Part shown: piece after piece, positions 50,462-58,924 of the stretch
Layout: each line of letters opens with the position of its first letter
Position numbering within the stretch: position 1 is the first letter of the stretch
Assembly: GCF_003955715.1 (NCBI RefSeq)
Contig: NZ_CP034463.1
Location: forward strand, 6,634,001-6,698,000
DNA length: 64,000 nucleotides
DNA from: Streptomyces aquilus
Lineage (GTDB): Bacteria > Actinomycetota > Actinomycetes > Streptomycetales > Streptomycetaceae
Reading direction: 5' to 3'
Notes under the pieces: generated by a model
Seen by the model: only the letters and a program-made list of their open reading frames with translations
What the model was told of the DNA's origin: nothing
Database searches by the model: none
Program-made: the position numbers and the translations under genes

Positions 50462-51385
50462 TCAGCCGAAGGCCTTCGCCGCCTCCAAATCGGCCACCCG
50501 TGCCAGGAGTTCGTCCCGGCCGATGGCGTCCGCCCGGGTCGACGGCACCGTGCAAGCGTACGCGCCCGCGACCGCCCCGTACCGCGCGCAGCGCAGCGGG
50601 TCCGCGCCCTCCAGCCGGCCGAGCAGGAATGCGGCGGCGAAGGCGTCGCCCGCGCCGTTGGAGTCCACCACCGGAGCGGGCGGCTCGACGGCCGGTACGT
50701 GCGTCAGCTCGCCGTCGGCCAGCAGATACGCCCCCTGGGCCCCGGCGGTTGCGACCACGACACCCGCCCGGCCGCGCGCGGCGACGTCCCTCATGGTGGC
50801 CTCCGGGTCGGCCAGCGCGGCCGTGGACAGGAAGACCAGGTCGGCGGCGAGGGCGAACGCCTCGTGGTACGGGTTCTCGCCGTCCCAGTTGTGCAGGTCC
50901 GTCGAGACCGTCACCCCGGCCTCGCGCAGCACCGGCAGCGCGTGGGCGCACGGGTGGGTGATCACCACGTGCGCGTGCCGGGCGGCACCCGCGAGGGTGC
51001 GCAGGGTGTCCTCGGGGAACCGGTCGGCGTCCTGGCCGCGCGTGATGTCGTACAGGGAGAGCCGGCGCCCGTCCGGGCCGACCAGGTTGACCGCCCGCTT
51101 GGTTCCCGAGGCCGAGCGCACCTCGGTGAACGGGATGCCCCGGTCCCGGTGCAACGCGCGCACCAGGTCGCCCTCGTGGTCGTCGCCGACGACGTCGAGG
51201 TGATGGGCGCGCAGCCCGAGCGCGTGCACGCCGAGCGCGACGAAGTCCCCGCTCTGTCCGGCGCGGCTGACGATGCCCGGCTCGATCATGTAGCTGTCGG
51301 CGTAGGGGAGCGGCAGCTCGGGGACGTGGACGATGGTGTCGACGCCGGCGCCGCCCAGGACGAGGACATCGGTCTCGGGGCTCAT
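50462..51385 (-). CDS. PfkB-family carbohydrate/nucleoside kinase
   Basis: 307 residues of the ribokinase fold: VLVLGGAGVDTIVHVPELPLPYADSYMI (N-terminal signature), GIVSRAGQSGDFVALGVHALGL, TDLHNWDGENPYHEAF, GRAGVVVATAGAQGAYLL and the catalytic VVDSNGAGDAFAAAFLLGRL. The substrate cannot be told from the sequence. ATG 51385. It heads a minus-strand pair with the metacaspase gene and has two overlapping palindromes in its upstream region (51420-51447). Confidence 0.85.
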   Translation of the reverse strand: MSPETDVLVLGGAGVDTIVHVPELPLPYADSYMIEPGIVSRAGQSGDFVALGVHALGLRAHHLDVVGDDHEGDLVRALHRDRGIPFTEVRSASGTKRAVNLVGPDGRRLSLYDITRGQDADRFPEDTLRTLAGAARHAHVVITHPCAHALPVLREAGVTVSTDLHNWDGENPYHEAFALAADLVFLSTAALADPEATMRDVAARGRAGVVVATAGAQGAYLLADGELTHVPAVEPPAPVVDSNGAGDAFAAAFLLGRLEGADPLRCARYGAVAGAYACTVPSTRADAIGRDELLARVADLEAAKAFG

Positions 51386-51419
51386 GGGAGCCGAGTCAAG
51401 CAGCGGTGTTTCCGGACGG

Positions 51420-51447
51420 GCAAGATCTTGCAGAAATTTTCCGCAAG
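51420..51447. promoter_or_regulatory. Overlapping palindromes upstream of the PfkB gene
   Basis: GCAAGATCTTGC (51420-51431) is a perfect 12-bp palindrome. It overlaps a 21-bp near-palindrome at 51427-51447 of form CTTGCaGAAA-T-TTTCcGCAAG, 9 of 10 pairs matched. The site is in an AT-rich pocket 35-62 bp before the PfkB start, a position typical for a LacI-like or similar repressor. Regulator unknown. Confidence 0.55.
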
Positions 51448-51512
51448 GCCTTCTCTCGCCGCTTCCGCCCCCGGGGCCCCATGACACAGCTTCGTCCGCC
51501 ATACTTCCGACC

Positions 51513-52019
51513 GTGGAGCAGCGCATAGGTTCGAGCAGCAAGCCCCTGGAAGGCGCCGGATTCGACCCGGCCTTCATCCCCGGGCTGACCTCACCCGTGT
51601 CCGGCGAGCCCGAGGACGCCGAGCCGGCGGACGCCGAGGAGCCCCTCGCGCAGGAGGAGGCCGCCCCCGGGGAACCGGAGACGGCCGACGAAGAGGAGAC
51701 CGAGGAGGACGCGGCGGCCGAGGGCCCCGTCTTCGAGGCCTCCGACCGCCGCGCGAGGATCGTCGCCGACGCGAAGGGCGTCCGCCTCAGCCTCGACGAG
51801 GAGCGGTGCGAGTTCGGCTGGGACGAGATCGGCGCGGTCGAGACGGAGTCACCCCGCTTCGGCAAGCGCTTCACGATTACCGTCCACACCCCTGACCGCC
51901 GCTGGTACCCGATCGAGATCGAGGCGACGGCCAGGGCCGATTTCAAGCGGTGGGAAGAGCAGTTGGACGCGGTCCTCGACGAGTACTTCGAAGACAACGA
52001 CGACGCGTCCGACGACTAG
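51513..52019 (+). CDS. Acidic protein with C-terminal PH-like domain (paralogue of 57387 gene)
   Basis: 168 residues: an acidic low-complexity N-terminus (about residues 30-75, rich in Glu/Ala/Pro) and a C-terminal ~80-residue beta-rich domain ([59 protein letters not shown]). The domain aligns by eye with the protein at 57387-57788: both have GV..EF-W-EI..V......GK....V........Y...VEA.......W...L.A.L..Y. The fold resembles bacterial PH-like domains. GTG 51513 is the start; function unknown. It shares a CTAG overlap with the convergent carboxypeptidase gene. Confidence 0.7.
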   Translation: MEQRIGSSSKPLEGAGFDPAFIPGLTSPVSGEPEDAEPADAEEPLAQEEAAPGEPETADEEETEEDAAAEGPVFEASDRRARIVADAKGVRLSLDEERCEFGWDEIGAVETESPRFGKRFTITVHTPDRRWYPIEIEATARADFKRWEEQLDAVLDEYFEDNDDASDD

Positions 52020-53362
52020 CTGCAGTACTGGGCCGCCTTCCCGATGGACCGATACATGCAGTCGGCGTTCTCCAGCAGCTGCAACACCGCGTCCCGGTTC
52101 CTCGCGGTCTCCCGCGCGATCACCTCATCGGGCGGGTAGAACCCACCTCCGGAACTGGACGTCGGATACATCTCGAAGGTGTACGCGAAGATCTTCTGGT
52201 TGCCCCACAGCCAGTCGTCGATCGACCCGTCGGTGATGTACAGGTCACTGGACTGTTCCGGCGTGTAGCCGTTGCTCGCGGCCATCTTCTGCCCGACCGT
52301 GGCGAAGGCGTTGCGGTCGTCGGCCGTCATCCCGGTGGTCGTGTCCGAGGTCGTGTACCCGAACGGCCACAACACCAGCTCGCTGTACGTGTGGAAGTCG
52401 ATCCCGGCCTTGATCTGCTGCACCCCGCCGACCACCCGGCTGCGCACGAAGTTCGCGACGACCTTCACCTCGGGAGCCGACTCGGCGGCCGACCCGCGGT
52501 ACGTCTCGGAGGACGTCGACCCGGACGAGCCGCCGCAGCAGCCCCACCGGTAGTTCCAGTTGCGGTTGAGGTCCGTACCGACGTACGAGGAACCGGAGTT
52601 GGGCTGCCGGTTCTTCCGCCAGGAGCGGTACGAGCCGGTGGCGACGTCGTACTCGCCGCCGTCGGGGTTGAGGTCCGGCACGATCCAGATCTCACGGCTG
52701 TTGACCAGGCTGGTCACGCGTGAGTCGGTGCCGTAGCCGGAGGTCAGCTGGTCGAGCAGGTAGAGCGCCATCTCGACGGTGAGATGCTCGCGCGCGTGCT
52801 GGTGGTGGGTGAACAGCACCTCGGGCTCGGACTCGTCCGTCGCCACGTTGTCGCTGATCTTGATGGCGACGATGTTCCGCCCCTGGTAGGACGTGCCGAT
52901 CACACGCTGGCTCACGATGTCCGGGTGGGCCGAGACGGCGGCGTTGATCTCGTTCGTCATCTCCGCGTAGTTGTGATAGCGCGAGTCGGCCGACGGGAAG
53001 TCGTAGAGCCGCAGCTCGTCCTCGGCCAGCCGGTCCGGGGCGGAGCCCAACGCCTGGACCTCGTAGCCGAGTTGGCGGAGCTTCTTGATCTGGTCGGCCC
53101 GCCCGGAGACCACGACGGTCTCCTCGTCGGCCTCGTCCACCGTGACGCCCGCCTGCTGGATGGCCGTGCGGGTCAGCGGGGTGGTGTGCTGGTGGATCTC
53201 GTACTGCCGGATGTCGTCCGCGGACGGCGCCGCCTTGCGGGCGCTGTCGGCGGACGCGTCCATGGAGGTCAGGGGCGCGGCGAGCGCCAGGGCGAGCAGG
53301 GCGGCGAACGCGGCGGTGCGTCTGCCGCCCCGGGCGCCTGCGCCTCGTGTCCGAAGTCGCAT
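52016..53362 (-). CDS. Secreted M14 zinc carboxypeptidase
   Basis: 448 residues. A signal peptide (basic [14 protein letters not shown] then [22 protein letters not shown]), a short propeptide-like region and an M14 carboxypeptidase domain from about residue 115. Zinc ligands: H and E of [13 protein letters not shown] and H of [15 protein letters not shown]; catalytic glutamate in [28 protein letters not shown] and the substrate-binding arginine/asparagine site are present. It should trim C-terminal residues of extracellular peptides. ATG 53362 follows AAGGAG; the longer frame to 53473 lacks one. Confidence 0.92.
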   Translation of the reverse strand: MRLRTRGAGARGGRRTAAFAALLALALAAPLTSMDASADSARKAAPSADDIRQYEIHQHTTPLTRTAIQQAGVTVDEADEETVVVSGRADQIKKLRQLGYEVQALGSAPDRLAEDELRLYDFPSADSRYHNYAEMTNEINAAVSAHPDIVSQRVIGTSYQGRNIVAIKISDNVATDESEPEVLFTHHQHAREHLTVEMALYLLDQLTSGYGTDSRVTSLVNSREIWIVPDLNPDGGEYDVATGSYRSWRKNRQPNSGSSYVGTDLNRNWNYRWGCCGGSSGSTSSETYRGSAAESAPEVKVVANFVRSRVVGGVQQIKAGIDFHTYSELVLWPFGYTTSDTTTGMTADDRNAFATVGQKMAASNGYTPEQSSDLYITDGSIDDWLWGNQKIFAYTFEMYPTSSSGGGFYPPDEVIARETARNRDAVLQLLENADCMYRSIGKAAQYCS

Positions 53363-53595
53363 GAAGTCTCCTTGTGGGAGTGGGGAGTGGCGATTCAGTG
53401 CGACGTACGTGGTGCGGGTGTGCGGCTCATCGTCGATGCATGGCATGAGCAGGTCAAGAGCGCATAAAGACACGCTGGCGCGAATCGGCTCCTCGCGTCG
53501 GACTCTGGCATCGGCTCCTCGAACTCCTGTACGTAGGTAGTGAATCGGGTGGTCCTCCCCGTGTACGGGGCGGCCCGGACGGACATCCTGATGCC

Positions 53596-54051
53596 ATGCT
53601 GCGTCCCCGGTACGCCTCGTACCCTCAGCCCCCGCTGGGGGCAGGCCATCTGAGTGTCGAGTACGAGCCCCGTCCCACCGCGGTCCGCGAGGCCCGTGCC
53701 CTGGTCCGGCGGCAGTTGGAGGGCTGGGGGCTCGCGGACCGGGACGGCCTCACCGACACCGCCGAACTGCTGGTGAGCGAGCTGGCCACCAACGCCCTGC
53801 TGCACTCCGCCGGCAGCCGCATCCGCCTCACCCTCACCGCCGCGCACGGTGTCCTGCGCTGCGAGGTCTCCGACGTCGGCCACCGCGTGCCCCGGGCGCC
53901 CGCGGCGGGCGGGGCCACCAACGGCCGCGGGATGTTCCTGGTGAACGCGCTCGCTCTGCACTGGGGCCGGTACCAGGACGGGCCGGGCAGGACGGTGTGG
54001 TTCGAGCTGGGCACCTGCGGTGCGGACGGCTGCGGTCCGCGACAGCCGTAG
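53596..54051 (+). CDS. Anti-sigma-type serine kinase/ATPase (HATPase_c_2)
   Basis: 151 residues of a GHKL ATPase resembling RsbW/Spo[20 protein letters not shown], the N-box [18 protein letters not shown]1 [11 protein letters not shown] (VSD-x-G) and the G2-like [15 protein letters not shown]. Streptomyces encode many such orphan proteins, which bind sigma factors or anti-sigma antagonists. No sigma or anti-anti-sigma gene adjoins it. An ATCGGCTCCTCG repeat (53484-53495 and 53510-53521) lies upstream. Confidence 0.85.
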   Translation: MLRPRYASYPQPPLGAGHLSVEYEPRPTAVREARALVRRQLEGWGLADRDGLTDTAELLVSELATNALLHSAGSRIRLTLTAAHGVLRCEVSDVGHRVPRAPAAGGATNGRGMFLVNALALHWGRYQDGPGRTVWFELGTCGADGCGPRQP

Positions 54052-54093
54052 GCCCTCTTGTCAGTGCCGGACCTTTGCGGTTTGTTGACCTTC

Positions 54094-55410
54094 ATGGCTG
54101 ACACCACGGGAAACCCCACCACCACCCAGGTATCGACCACCGCCACACCCCGCAAGTCCAGTTGGAAGTACATCGGCCCCGGCATCGTCGTCGCGGCCAC
54201 GGGTGTCGGCGCGGGCGACCTGGTCGCCACCCTCATCGCCGGCAGCAACTTCGGCTACACCCTGCTGTGGGCCGCCGTGATCGGCTGCCTGGTGAAGATC
54301 TCGCTGGCCGAGGCCGCCGGCCGCTGGCACCTCTCCACCGGCCGCACCCTCTTCGACGGCTGGGCGAGCCTCGGCCGTTGGACCACCTGGTTCTTCGTCG
54401 TCTACGTCGTGATCTGGGGCTTCGTGTACGGGGCGGCGGCGATGTCGTCGAGCGCGCTGCCGCTCCAGGCCCTGTTCCCCGACGTGATGGACCTGGAGTG
54501 GTGGGCGGTCGCCTGCGGCCTGGTCGGTCTGGTCTTCGTCTGGTTCAACAAGTACGAGGTCTTCGAGAAGGTCATGACGGTCCTGGTGGGCGTCATGTTC
54601 GTGGTGACGGTCTACCTGGCGATCCGCGTCACCCCGAACCTCCCCGACGCCCTCGCCGGCCTGCTCCCCGTCCTGCCCGACGAGAAGGACTCGGTCCTCA
54701 ACACCCTCGGCCTGATCGGCGGCGTCGGCGGCACCATCACGCTGGCCGCGTACGGCTACTGGGTCAACGCCAAGGGCTGGACCGACACCGGCTGGATGAA
54801 GATCATGCGGCTCGACAACCGCGTCGCCTACGCCACCACCGGCATCTTCGTCATCGCGATGCTCTTCGTCGGCGCGGAACTGCTGCACTCGGCGAACGTG
54901 GCCATCGCGAGCGGCGACAAGGGCCTCATCCAGCTCGGCGACATCCTGGAGAAGGAGTACGGCTCGGCGACCGCCAAGTTCTTCCTGATCGGCTTCTTCG
55001 CCACGTCCTTCACCTCCCTCATCGGCGTCTGGCACGGCGTGAGCCTGATGTTCGCCGACTTCGTCGCCCGCTACCGCACCAGCCGGGCGGCGAAGGGCGA
55101 GGAGGTCGCCTCCGGCGCACGCGAACGCTCCTGGCCCTTCCGCGCGTACCTGCTGTGGCTGACCTTCCCGCCCATCGTCCTGCTCTTCCAGGGCCAGCCC
55201 TTCCGCCTGATCATCCTCTACGGCGTCCTGGGCGCGGCGTTCCTCCCCTTCCTCGCCGGCACCCTGATCTGGCTCCTCAACTCCACCCGCACCCCGGCCG
55301 AATGGCGCAACGGCCCGCTCAGCAACGCGATGCTGGTGATCGCGGGGCTGCTGTTCCTGGTGCTGTGCGTGAAGCAGATCTGGGATCAGCCCTGGTCGGA
55401 GTTCTTCTGA
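54094..55410 (+). CDS. Nramp-fold transporter lacking canonical metal-binding motifs
   Basis: 438 residues with about 11 transmembrane helices of the Nramp (SLC11) family: GPGIVVAATGVGAGDLVATLIAG (helix 1), FGYTLLWAAVIGCLVKISLAEAAGRW, GGVGGTITLAAYGYWVNAKG (helix 6), and FFATSFTSLIGVWHGVSLMFADF. The DPGN motif of helix 1 reads GAGD, and the helix-6 MPH motif is replaced by TLAAYG, so it is not a typical Mn2+/Fe2+ symporter; it could be an NRMT-like Mg2+ transporter or carry something else. ATG 54094 lacks a ribosome binding site. The 3' end overlaps the convergent gene by 25 bp. Confidence 0.85.
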   Translation: MADTTGNPTTTQVSTTATPRKSSWKYIGPGIVVAATGVGAGDLVATLIAGSNFGYTLLWAAVIGCLVKISLAEAAGRWHLSTGRTLFDGWASLGRWTTWFFVVYVVIWGFVYGAAAMSSSALPLQALFPDVMDLEWWAVACGLVGLVFVWFNKYEVFEKVMTVLVGVMFVVTVYLAIRVTPNLPDALAGLLPVLPDEKDSVLNTLGLIGGVGGTITLAAYGYWVNAKGWTDTGWMKIMRLDNRVAYATTGIFVIAMLFVGAELLHSANVAIASGDKGLIQLGDILEKEYGSATAKFFLIGFFATSFTSLIGVWHGVSLMFADFVARYRTSRAAKGEEVASGARERSWPFRAYLLWLTFPPIVLLFQGQPFRLIILYGVLGAAFLPFLAGTLIWLLNSTRTPAEWRNGPLSNAMLVIAGLLFLVLCVKQIWDQPWSEFF

Positions 55411-56675
55411 CCGCTCTTGTGCCCGTAGAGGTCCTCCCGGCTCGGCCCCCACAGCGAGCTGAGCGCGATCGTCTTGAGCTGATCGATCGTCAGGGCGGGC
55501 TTCTCACGGCCGGGCGCCTCGTGCGGCCCGCCCTGGTTGTAGGCGCTGACCACGACCCGCAGGCCGTTGATCCGCACCGTGTCGACGGTCCACCTGACCG
55601 CGCCGGCGACGTCCTTGTCACCGGCGTCCTCGTGGGTGACGAGCATCGTCCCGTCGCCGACGTCCTCGGCACCGCTGAACATGCTCTCGCCGAGGAGGTC
55701 CCCCATGTTCGGCTGCACGTTGATCTCGACGAGGCTCTTGCCCTTGCCGTCGTCGACGACCACATAGCCGTACTCGTCCTCGTCACTGCTGTGCGAGACC
55801 ACTTCCACGGTGTCGGGGAGCAGGCTGACGAGCCTCTTGGTCACATCGGTGACCGGCGCGGAGTGCGTCGGCTCCGGCTCCTGGGAGGGCGGCGCGGGCA
55901 GGGCGTCGATCGCCTTCAGCCAGGCCGGCGCGGTCGCCACCTTCTGCAACCCGGCGTTGTCCAGCGGCGGTTGGTCACGGGTGACCGGCGCGTCCTTCTC
56001 GGCCGCCGCGTTCCACTCACTCACCGAGACGTGCTGCCCCTTGGCGGTGACGAGATCGGCGTACCACCACTTGGTGGGCACGCGCTTGTCCGGATACTCG
56101 TACCCCTGGACGATCTTCAGCACCGAACCGTCGTCGAGCCGGCTGGACTTGCAGTCGTCGTAGGGGATGAACAGCTTGTCCGGGCACGTGGCCAGCTGAC
56201 GGGCCTCGTCCCCGCCCGGCTGCACCCGGTCCAGGTTCACGGAGACGGCGGCCGCCCCGTCCCCGTCGTCCCACACGAGCGCCGCGTACGTTCCCCTGTC
56301 CCCGGTACCGCTGCCGCGCTCCTCGCTGAACTTGCCGTGCCCGAGCTGCTCCTTGAGCGTGCTGAGCAGCTCCTGGCCGGAGACGGCGGGGACTTTCGGC
56401 TCGGCGCTCGGCGAGGAGCTCCCACTGGCGGCGACCGAGGACCGGTCCGGGGCCGGACCCCCACCGGGCAGCAGCAGCGCGCCGCCCACCCCGACGAGCG
56501 CGAGCGAGGCCGCGCCGCCCACCACCGCGGCCCGGCGCCGCAGCCGCAGCCGGCGGCCACGGGCCAGCCCGGCCGTCGTGAGCGCGGTCAGGTCCGGTTC
56601 GAATCCGCCGCCGGCGGCACGCAGTTCGGCGGCGACGCGATCCTCGAAGGGGTCGCTGTGCTGGTCAACGGGCAT
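55386..56675 (-). CDS. Single-pass membrane protein, probable partner of the adjacent ECF sigma factor
   Basis: 429 residues: a cytoplasmic N-terminus of ~45 residues (EDRVAAELRAAGGGFEPDLTALTTAGLARGRRLRLRRR), one transmembrane helix (AAVVGGAASLALVGVGGALLLPGG) and a large extracellular domain with two cysteines (ATCPDKLFIPYDDCKSS). It follows a SigE-family sigma gene by 57 bp on the same strand, the usual place for an anti-sigma factor, but the cytoplasmic part lacks a recognisable zinc-binding ASD motif. No catalytic motif in the extracellular domain. Confidence 0.75.
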   Translation of the reverse strand: MPVDQHSDPFEDRVAAELRAAGGGFEPDLTALTTAGLARGRRLRLRRRAAVVGGAASLALVGVGGALLLPGGGPAPDRSSVAASGSSSPSAEPKVPAVSGQELLSTLKEQLGHGKFSEERGSGTGDRGTYAALVWDDGDGAAAVSVNLDRVQPGGDEARQLATCPDKLFIPYDDCKSSRLDDGSVLKIVQGYEYPDKRVPTKWWYADLVTAKGQHVSVSEWNAAAEKDAPVTRDQPPLDNAGLQKVATAPAWLKAIDALPAPPSQEPEPTHSAPVTDVTKRLVSLLPDTVEVVSHSSDEDEYGYVVVDDGKGKSLVEINVQPNMGDLLGESMFSGAEDVGDGTMLVTHEDAGDKDVAGAVRWTVDTVRINGLRVVVSAYNQGGPHEAPGREKPALTIDQLKTIALSSLWGPSREDLYGHKSGQKNSDQG

Positions 56676-56732
56676 GGCAAACCACCGTTTCCGCGAGGTC
56701 TGAGTGATAGGAGTTCGTGGGGGAGGGGGCGT

Positions 56733-57242
56733 TCAGAAGCGGGCGTACTCGCCGAGGTCCTCGCCGAGCAGCTCCCGAAGCCTGCCCAGGGCGCGCGTGC
56801 ACCGCGTGCGCACCGCGGCCGAGCTGGCGTGCATCGCGTCGGCGGTCTCCTCGATCGAGCGGTCCTCCCAGTAGCGCAGGACGACCACCGCCCGGTCCTT
56901 GGCGGGCAGCCGGGCCAGCGCCTCCAGCAGCGTCAGCCGCAGCGGTACGTCGCGCTGGTCGGCGACGGCCCGGTCGGGAAAGGTGTCGGTGGCCCGCTCG
57001 GTGCTGCTGCGCCGCCGCTGGTGGGCGAGGAAGGCCCGGGTGAGCACGGTCTGCGCGTACCCGGCGGGGTTGCCGACCCGGCTCACCCGGTGCCACGCGA
57101 TGTAGAGCCGGCCCAGGGTCTCCTGCACGAGATCCTCGGCGAGATGCGTGTCACCGGCGGTGAGCAGGCACGCGGAGCGGTACAGATGCCCCGCACGCGC
57201 CGCCGCGAACTCCGCGTACTGGTCCGCAAGGACCTGTCTCAT
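56733..57242 (-). CDS. ECF sigma factor, actinobacterial SigE (sigma-70 E) family
   Basis: 169 residues. Region 2 (LYRSACLLTAGDTHLAEDLVQETLGRLYIAWHRV) and region 4 (EALARLPAKDRAVVVLRYWEDRSIEETADAMHASSAAVRTRCTRALGRLREL) are clear, in the compact layout of the actinobacterial SigE/ECF41-unrelated family. ATG 57242 follows GGGGGAA. The downstream membrane protein is its likely regulator. The region between it and the divergent gene has a repeated AAGTTG (57332 and 57346, period 14 bp) that might be a target of this sigma factor. Confidence 0.9.
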   Translation of the reverse strand: MRQVLADQYAEFAAARAGHLYRSACLLTAGDTHLAEDLVQETLGRLYIAWHRVSRVGNPAGYAQTVLTRAFLAHQRRRSSTERATDTFPDRAVADQRDVPLRLTLLEALARLPAKDRAVVVLRYWEDRSIEETADAMHASSAAVRTRCTRALGRLRELLGEDLGEYARF

Positions 57243-57386
57243 GTGTTCCCCCTGCTCGTGGGTGCCCGGCGTGCACCGTCCTCACTTGTACTGATGCGGT
57301 GGGCCCGGGGAAATGTTTCACGGCCCCAGGTAAGTTGCGTCACGGAAGTTGTACGACTGTCGCACGAGGTACTCACCGGGGGACCG

Positions 57387-57788
57387 ATGACCCAGCCGCC
57401 GCCCTACGGCCCACCACCCGGAGGCTTCGGCCCACCACCCCCGCAGTACGCCCCGCAACACCCGCCGCAATACCCCCCGCAATACGCGCCCCAGCCGCCG
57501 GCCCCCGCAGGCCCGGAGTTCCTCGCCGTGGACCGCCACAACTCCGTGGTCGTCGACATGTCCGGCGTCACCTTCGAAATACGCGACGCGGAGGCCGAGT
57601 TCAGCTGGCCCGAGATCCACACGGTCCACTACAAGGCCACCCCGAACGGCAAGGCCCTCGTCGTCGCGGTGGTCCTGCACAACGGCCAGTTCTACGAGTG
57701 CCAGGTCGAGGCCAAGCCCAAGGAACGCCTGCGCGAGTGGTTCGCGGCCCTCCAGGCGATCCTCGGCTACTACAAGCCGCTGCGATGA
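57387..57788 (+). CDS. Pro/Gln-rich protein with PH-like domain (paralogue of 51513 gene)
   Basis: 133 residues: a Pro/Gln/Tyr-rich low-complexity N-terminus (1-45) and a ~85-residue beta-rich domain (EFLAVDRHNSVVVDMSGVTFEI, AEFSWPEIHTVHYK, GQFYECQVEAKPKERLREWF). The domain matches the C-terminus of the 51513-52019 product by eye (see there). The disordered Pro-rich arm suggests protein-protein contacts. Its stop overlaps the DUF1963 gene (ATGA). Confidence 0.75.
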   Translation: MTQPPPYGPPPGGFGPPPPQYAPQHPPQYPPQYAPQPPAPAGPEFLAVDRHNSVVVDMSGVTFEIRDAEAEFSWPEIHTVHYKATPNGKALVVAVVLHNGQFYECQVEAKPKERLREWFAALQAILGYYKPLR

Positions 57789-58774
57789 CCCGCCCCCGTA
57801 CGACCCCGCCCCGGCCTCTCGACATCGAGGCCCTGTTCCCCGAACTCGCCGCCCACCGCGGCACCACCACCCGCCTGCACCCCCGCCCCGGCACACCCAC
57901 CCCGTACGACAGCTCGGTGGGCGGCCCGCTGCTGTGGCCCGCGGACGAACCGTGGCCGACCTGCACACAGGAGCACCGGAGGAACAAGGGCCGCAGGATC
58001 GAGGACGTCCACGAGGAACGGCGGATCCACGCGGCCGCGCACGACCGCGCCCTCACCGACGGGGAACGCGAACGGCTCACCGCCCTCCAGCGCCGCCACA
58101 AGGTCCCGGACATCGGGGACACCCACCCCGTCCCGCTCCTCGCCCTGGCCCAGCTGTACGCCCGCGACGTGCCGAACCTCCCGGCACCGCCCGGCCGCGA
58201 CCTCCTCCAGGTGCTGTGGTGCCCCTTCGAGGCACACGGCCTCCCGCACACCCCCGGCGTCCACCTGCGCTGGCGCGACTCCGAGGCCGCGACGGACGCC
58301 GTACTCACGAATCCGCCACTGCCGCCGGTCGTCGGCTACGAGGGCCTGGTCCCCGAGCCCTGCGTACTGCACCCGGAGCCGGGGGTCGTGGAGTACGCCT
58401 GGCCCGAACTCCTCGATGAGGAGGTCCAGTTGAGGATCGAGGAGTGGGAAGAAGGGCTCTGGGAGAGCGAAGAGGACGGCGGCGAACCCCTCAGCTACGA
58501 CGCCGACTTCGCGGTGGCCGCCGGCTGGAAGGTGGGCGGTCACGCCTACTGGGGTGTCACCGGACCGCACCCGATGGTCTGCTCCTGCGGGACGCCCATG
58601 GAACTCCTGCTGGCGATCCGCCCCTCGGAACACGGCGGCAGCCGCAGCTGGATTCCCCTGGAGGACGAGGTCCTCGCCCCCACCCACGTCAGCGTGGGCC
58701 GGGTCGGCAGCCTCAACGTCTTCGTCTGCCCCGCGGACCCGGCGCACGGCCACCGCACGTCCCTGCAAGGCTGA
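57785..58774 (+). CDS. DUF1963 (YwqG-like) protein
   Basis: 329 residues. Motifs suggestive of DUF1963: SSVGGPLLWPADEPWPTC near the N-terminus, HPVPLLALAQLYARDVPNLPAPPGRDLLQVLWCPFEAH in the middle, and KVGGHAYWGVTGPHPMVCSCGTPMELLLAI near the C-terminus. A charged helical insert (about 70-105, HRRNKGRRIEDVHEERRIHAAAHD) interrupts the domain. Cysteine pairs (CSCG, CPAD) could bind metal. Function of the family is unknown. ATGA overlap with the upstream PH-like gene indicates co-expression. Confidence 0.78.
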   Translation: MTRPRTTPPRPLDIEALFPELAAHRGTTTRLHPRPGTPTPYDSSVGGPLLWPADEPWPTCTQEHRRNKGRRIEDVHEERRIHAAAHDRALTDGERERLTALQRRHKVPDIGDTHPVPLLALAQLYARDVPNLPAPPGRDLLQVLWCPFEAHGLPHTPGVHLRWRDSEAATDAVLTNPPLPPVVGYEGLVPEPCVLHPEPGVVEYAWPELLDEEVQLRIEEWEEGLWESEEDGGEPLSYDADFAVAAGWKVGGHAYWGVTGPHPMVCSCGTPMELLLAIRPSEHGGSRSWIPLEDEVLAPTHVSVGRVGSLNVFVCPADPAHGHRTSLQG

Positions 58775-58795
58775 CCCGAGCCCGGAAACACGAAA

Positions 58796-58822
58796 GGCAA
58801 GAAGGTGCGGACACCTCTTGCC
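58796..58822 (+). terminator. Hairpin after the DUF1963 gene
   Basis: GGCAAGAAGGTG (58796-58807) pairs with CACCTCTTGCC (58812-58822) with one bulged base and a 4-nt loop, followed by an AT-rich ATATTCAATGTAT. It starts 21 bp after the stop and probably ends that transcript before the rgt/helR unit. Confidence 0.5.
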
Positions 58823-58843
58823 ATATTCAATGTATAGCGCACC

Positions 58844-58866
58844 GGGGGCCTTGCGGCAAGGCCCCC
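58844..58866 (+). promoter_or_regulatory. Rifamycin-associated element (RAE)-like inverted repeat upstream of rgt
   Basis: Perfect 10-bp arms GGGGGCCTTG / CAAGGCCCCC around CGG. The core CTTG-CGG-CAAG is the same as in the RAE, a 19-bp inverted repeat (as I remember it, GGGGCTTG-CGG-CAAGCCCC) found before rifamycin-inactivating genes and helR in actinobacteria. It lies 58 bp before the glycosyltransferase start, just after a -10-like TATAGC (58833-58838), consistent with control of this promoter. A plain terminator is the alternative, but there is no U-tract and the element sits next to the right genes. Confidence 0.75.
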
Positions 58867-58924
58867 CTCGTGCCGCAGAATCGTCGGCCTGAAGCCGTCA
58901 CCTGCGGAAATGGGGGAGTCCCGG

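Noticed and set aside
58844..58866. Interpretation of the GC-rich hairpin as a simple terminator
   Set aside because: No U-tract follows, another hairpin (58796-58822) already lies nearer the DUF1963 stop, and the core matches the RAE beside rgt and helR.
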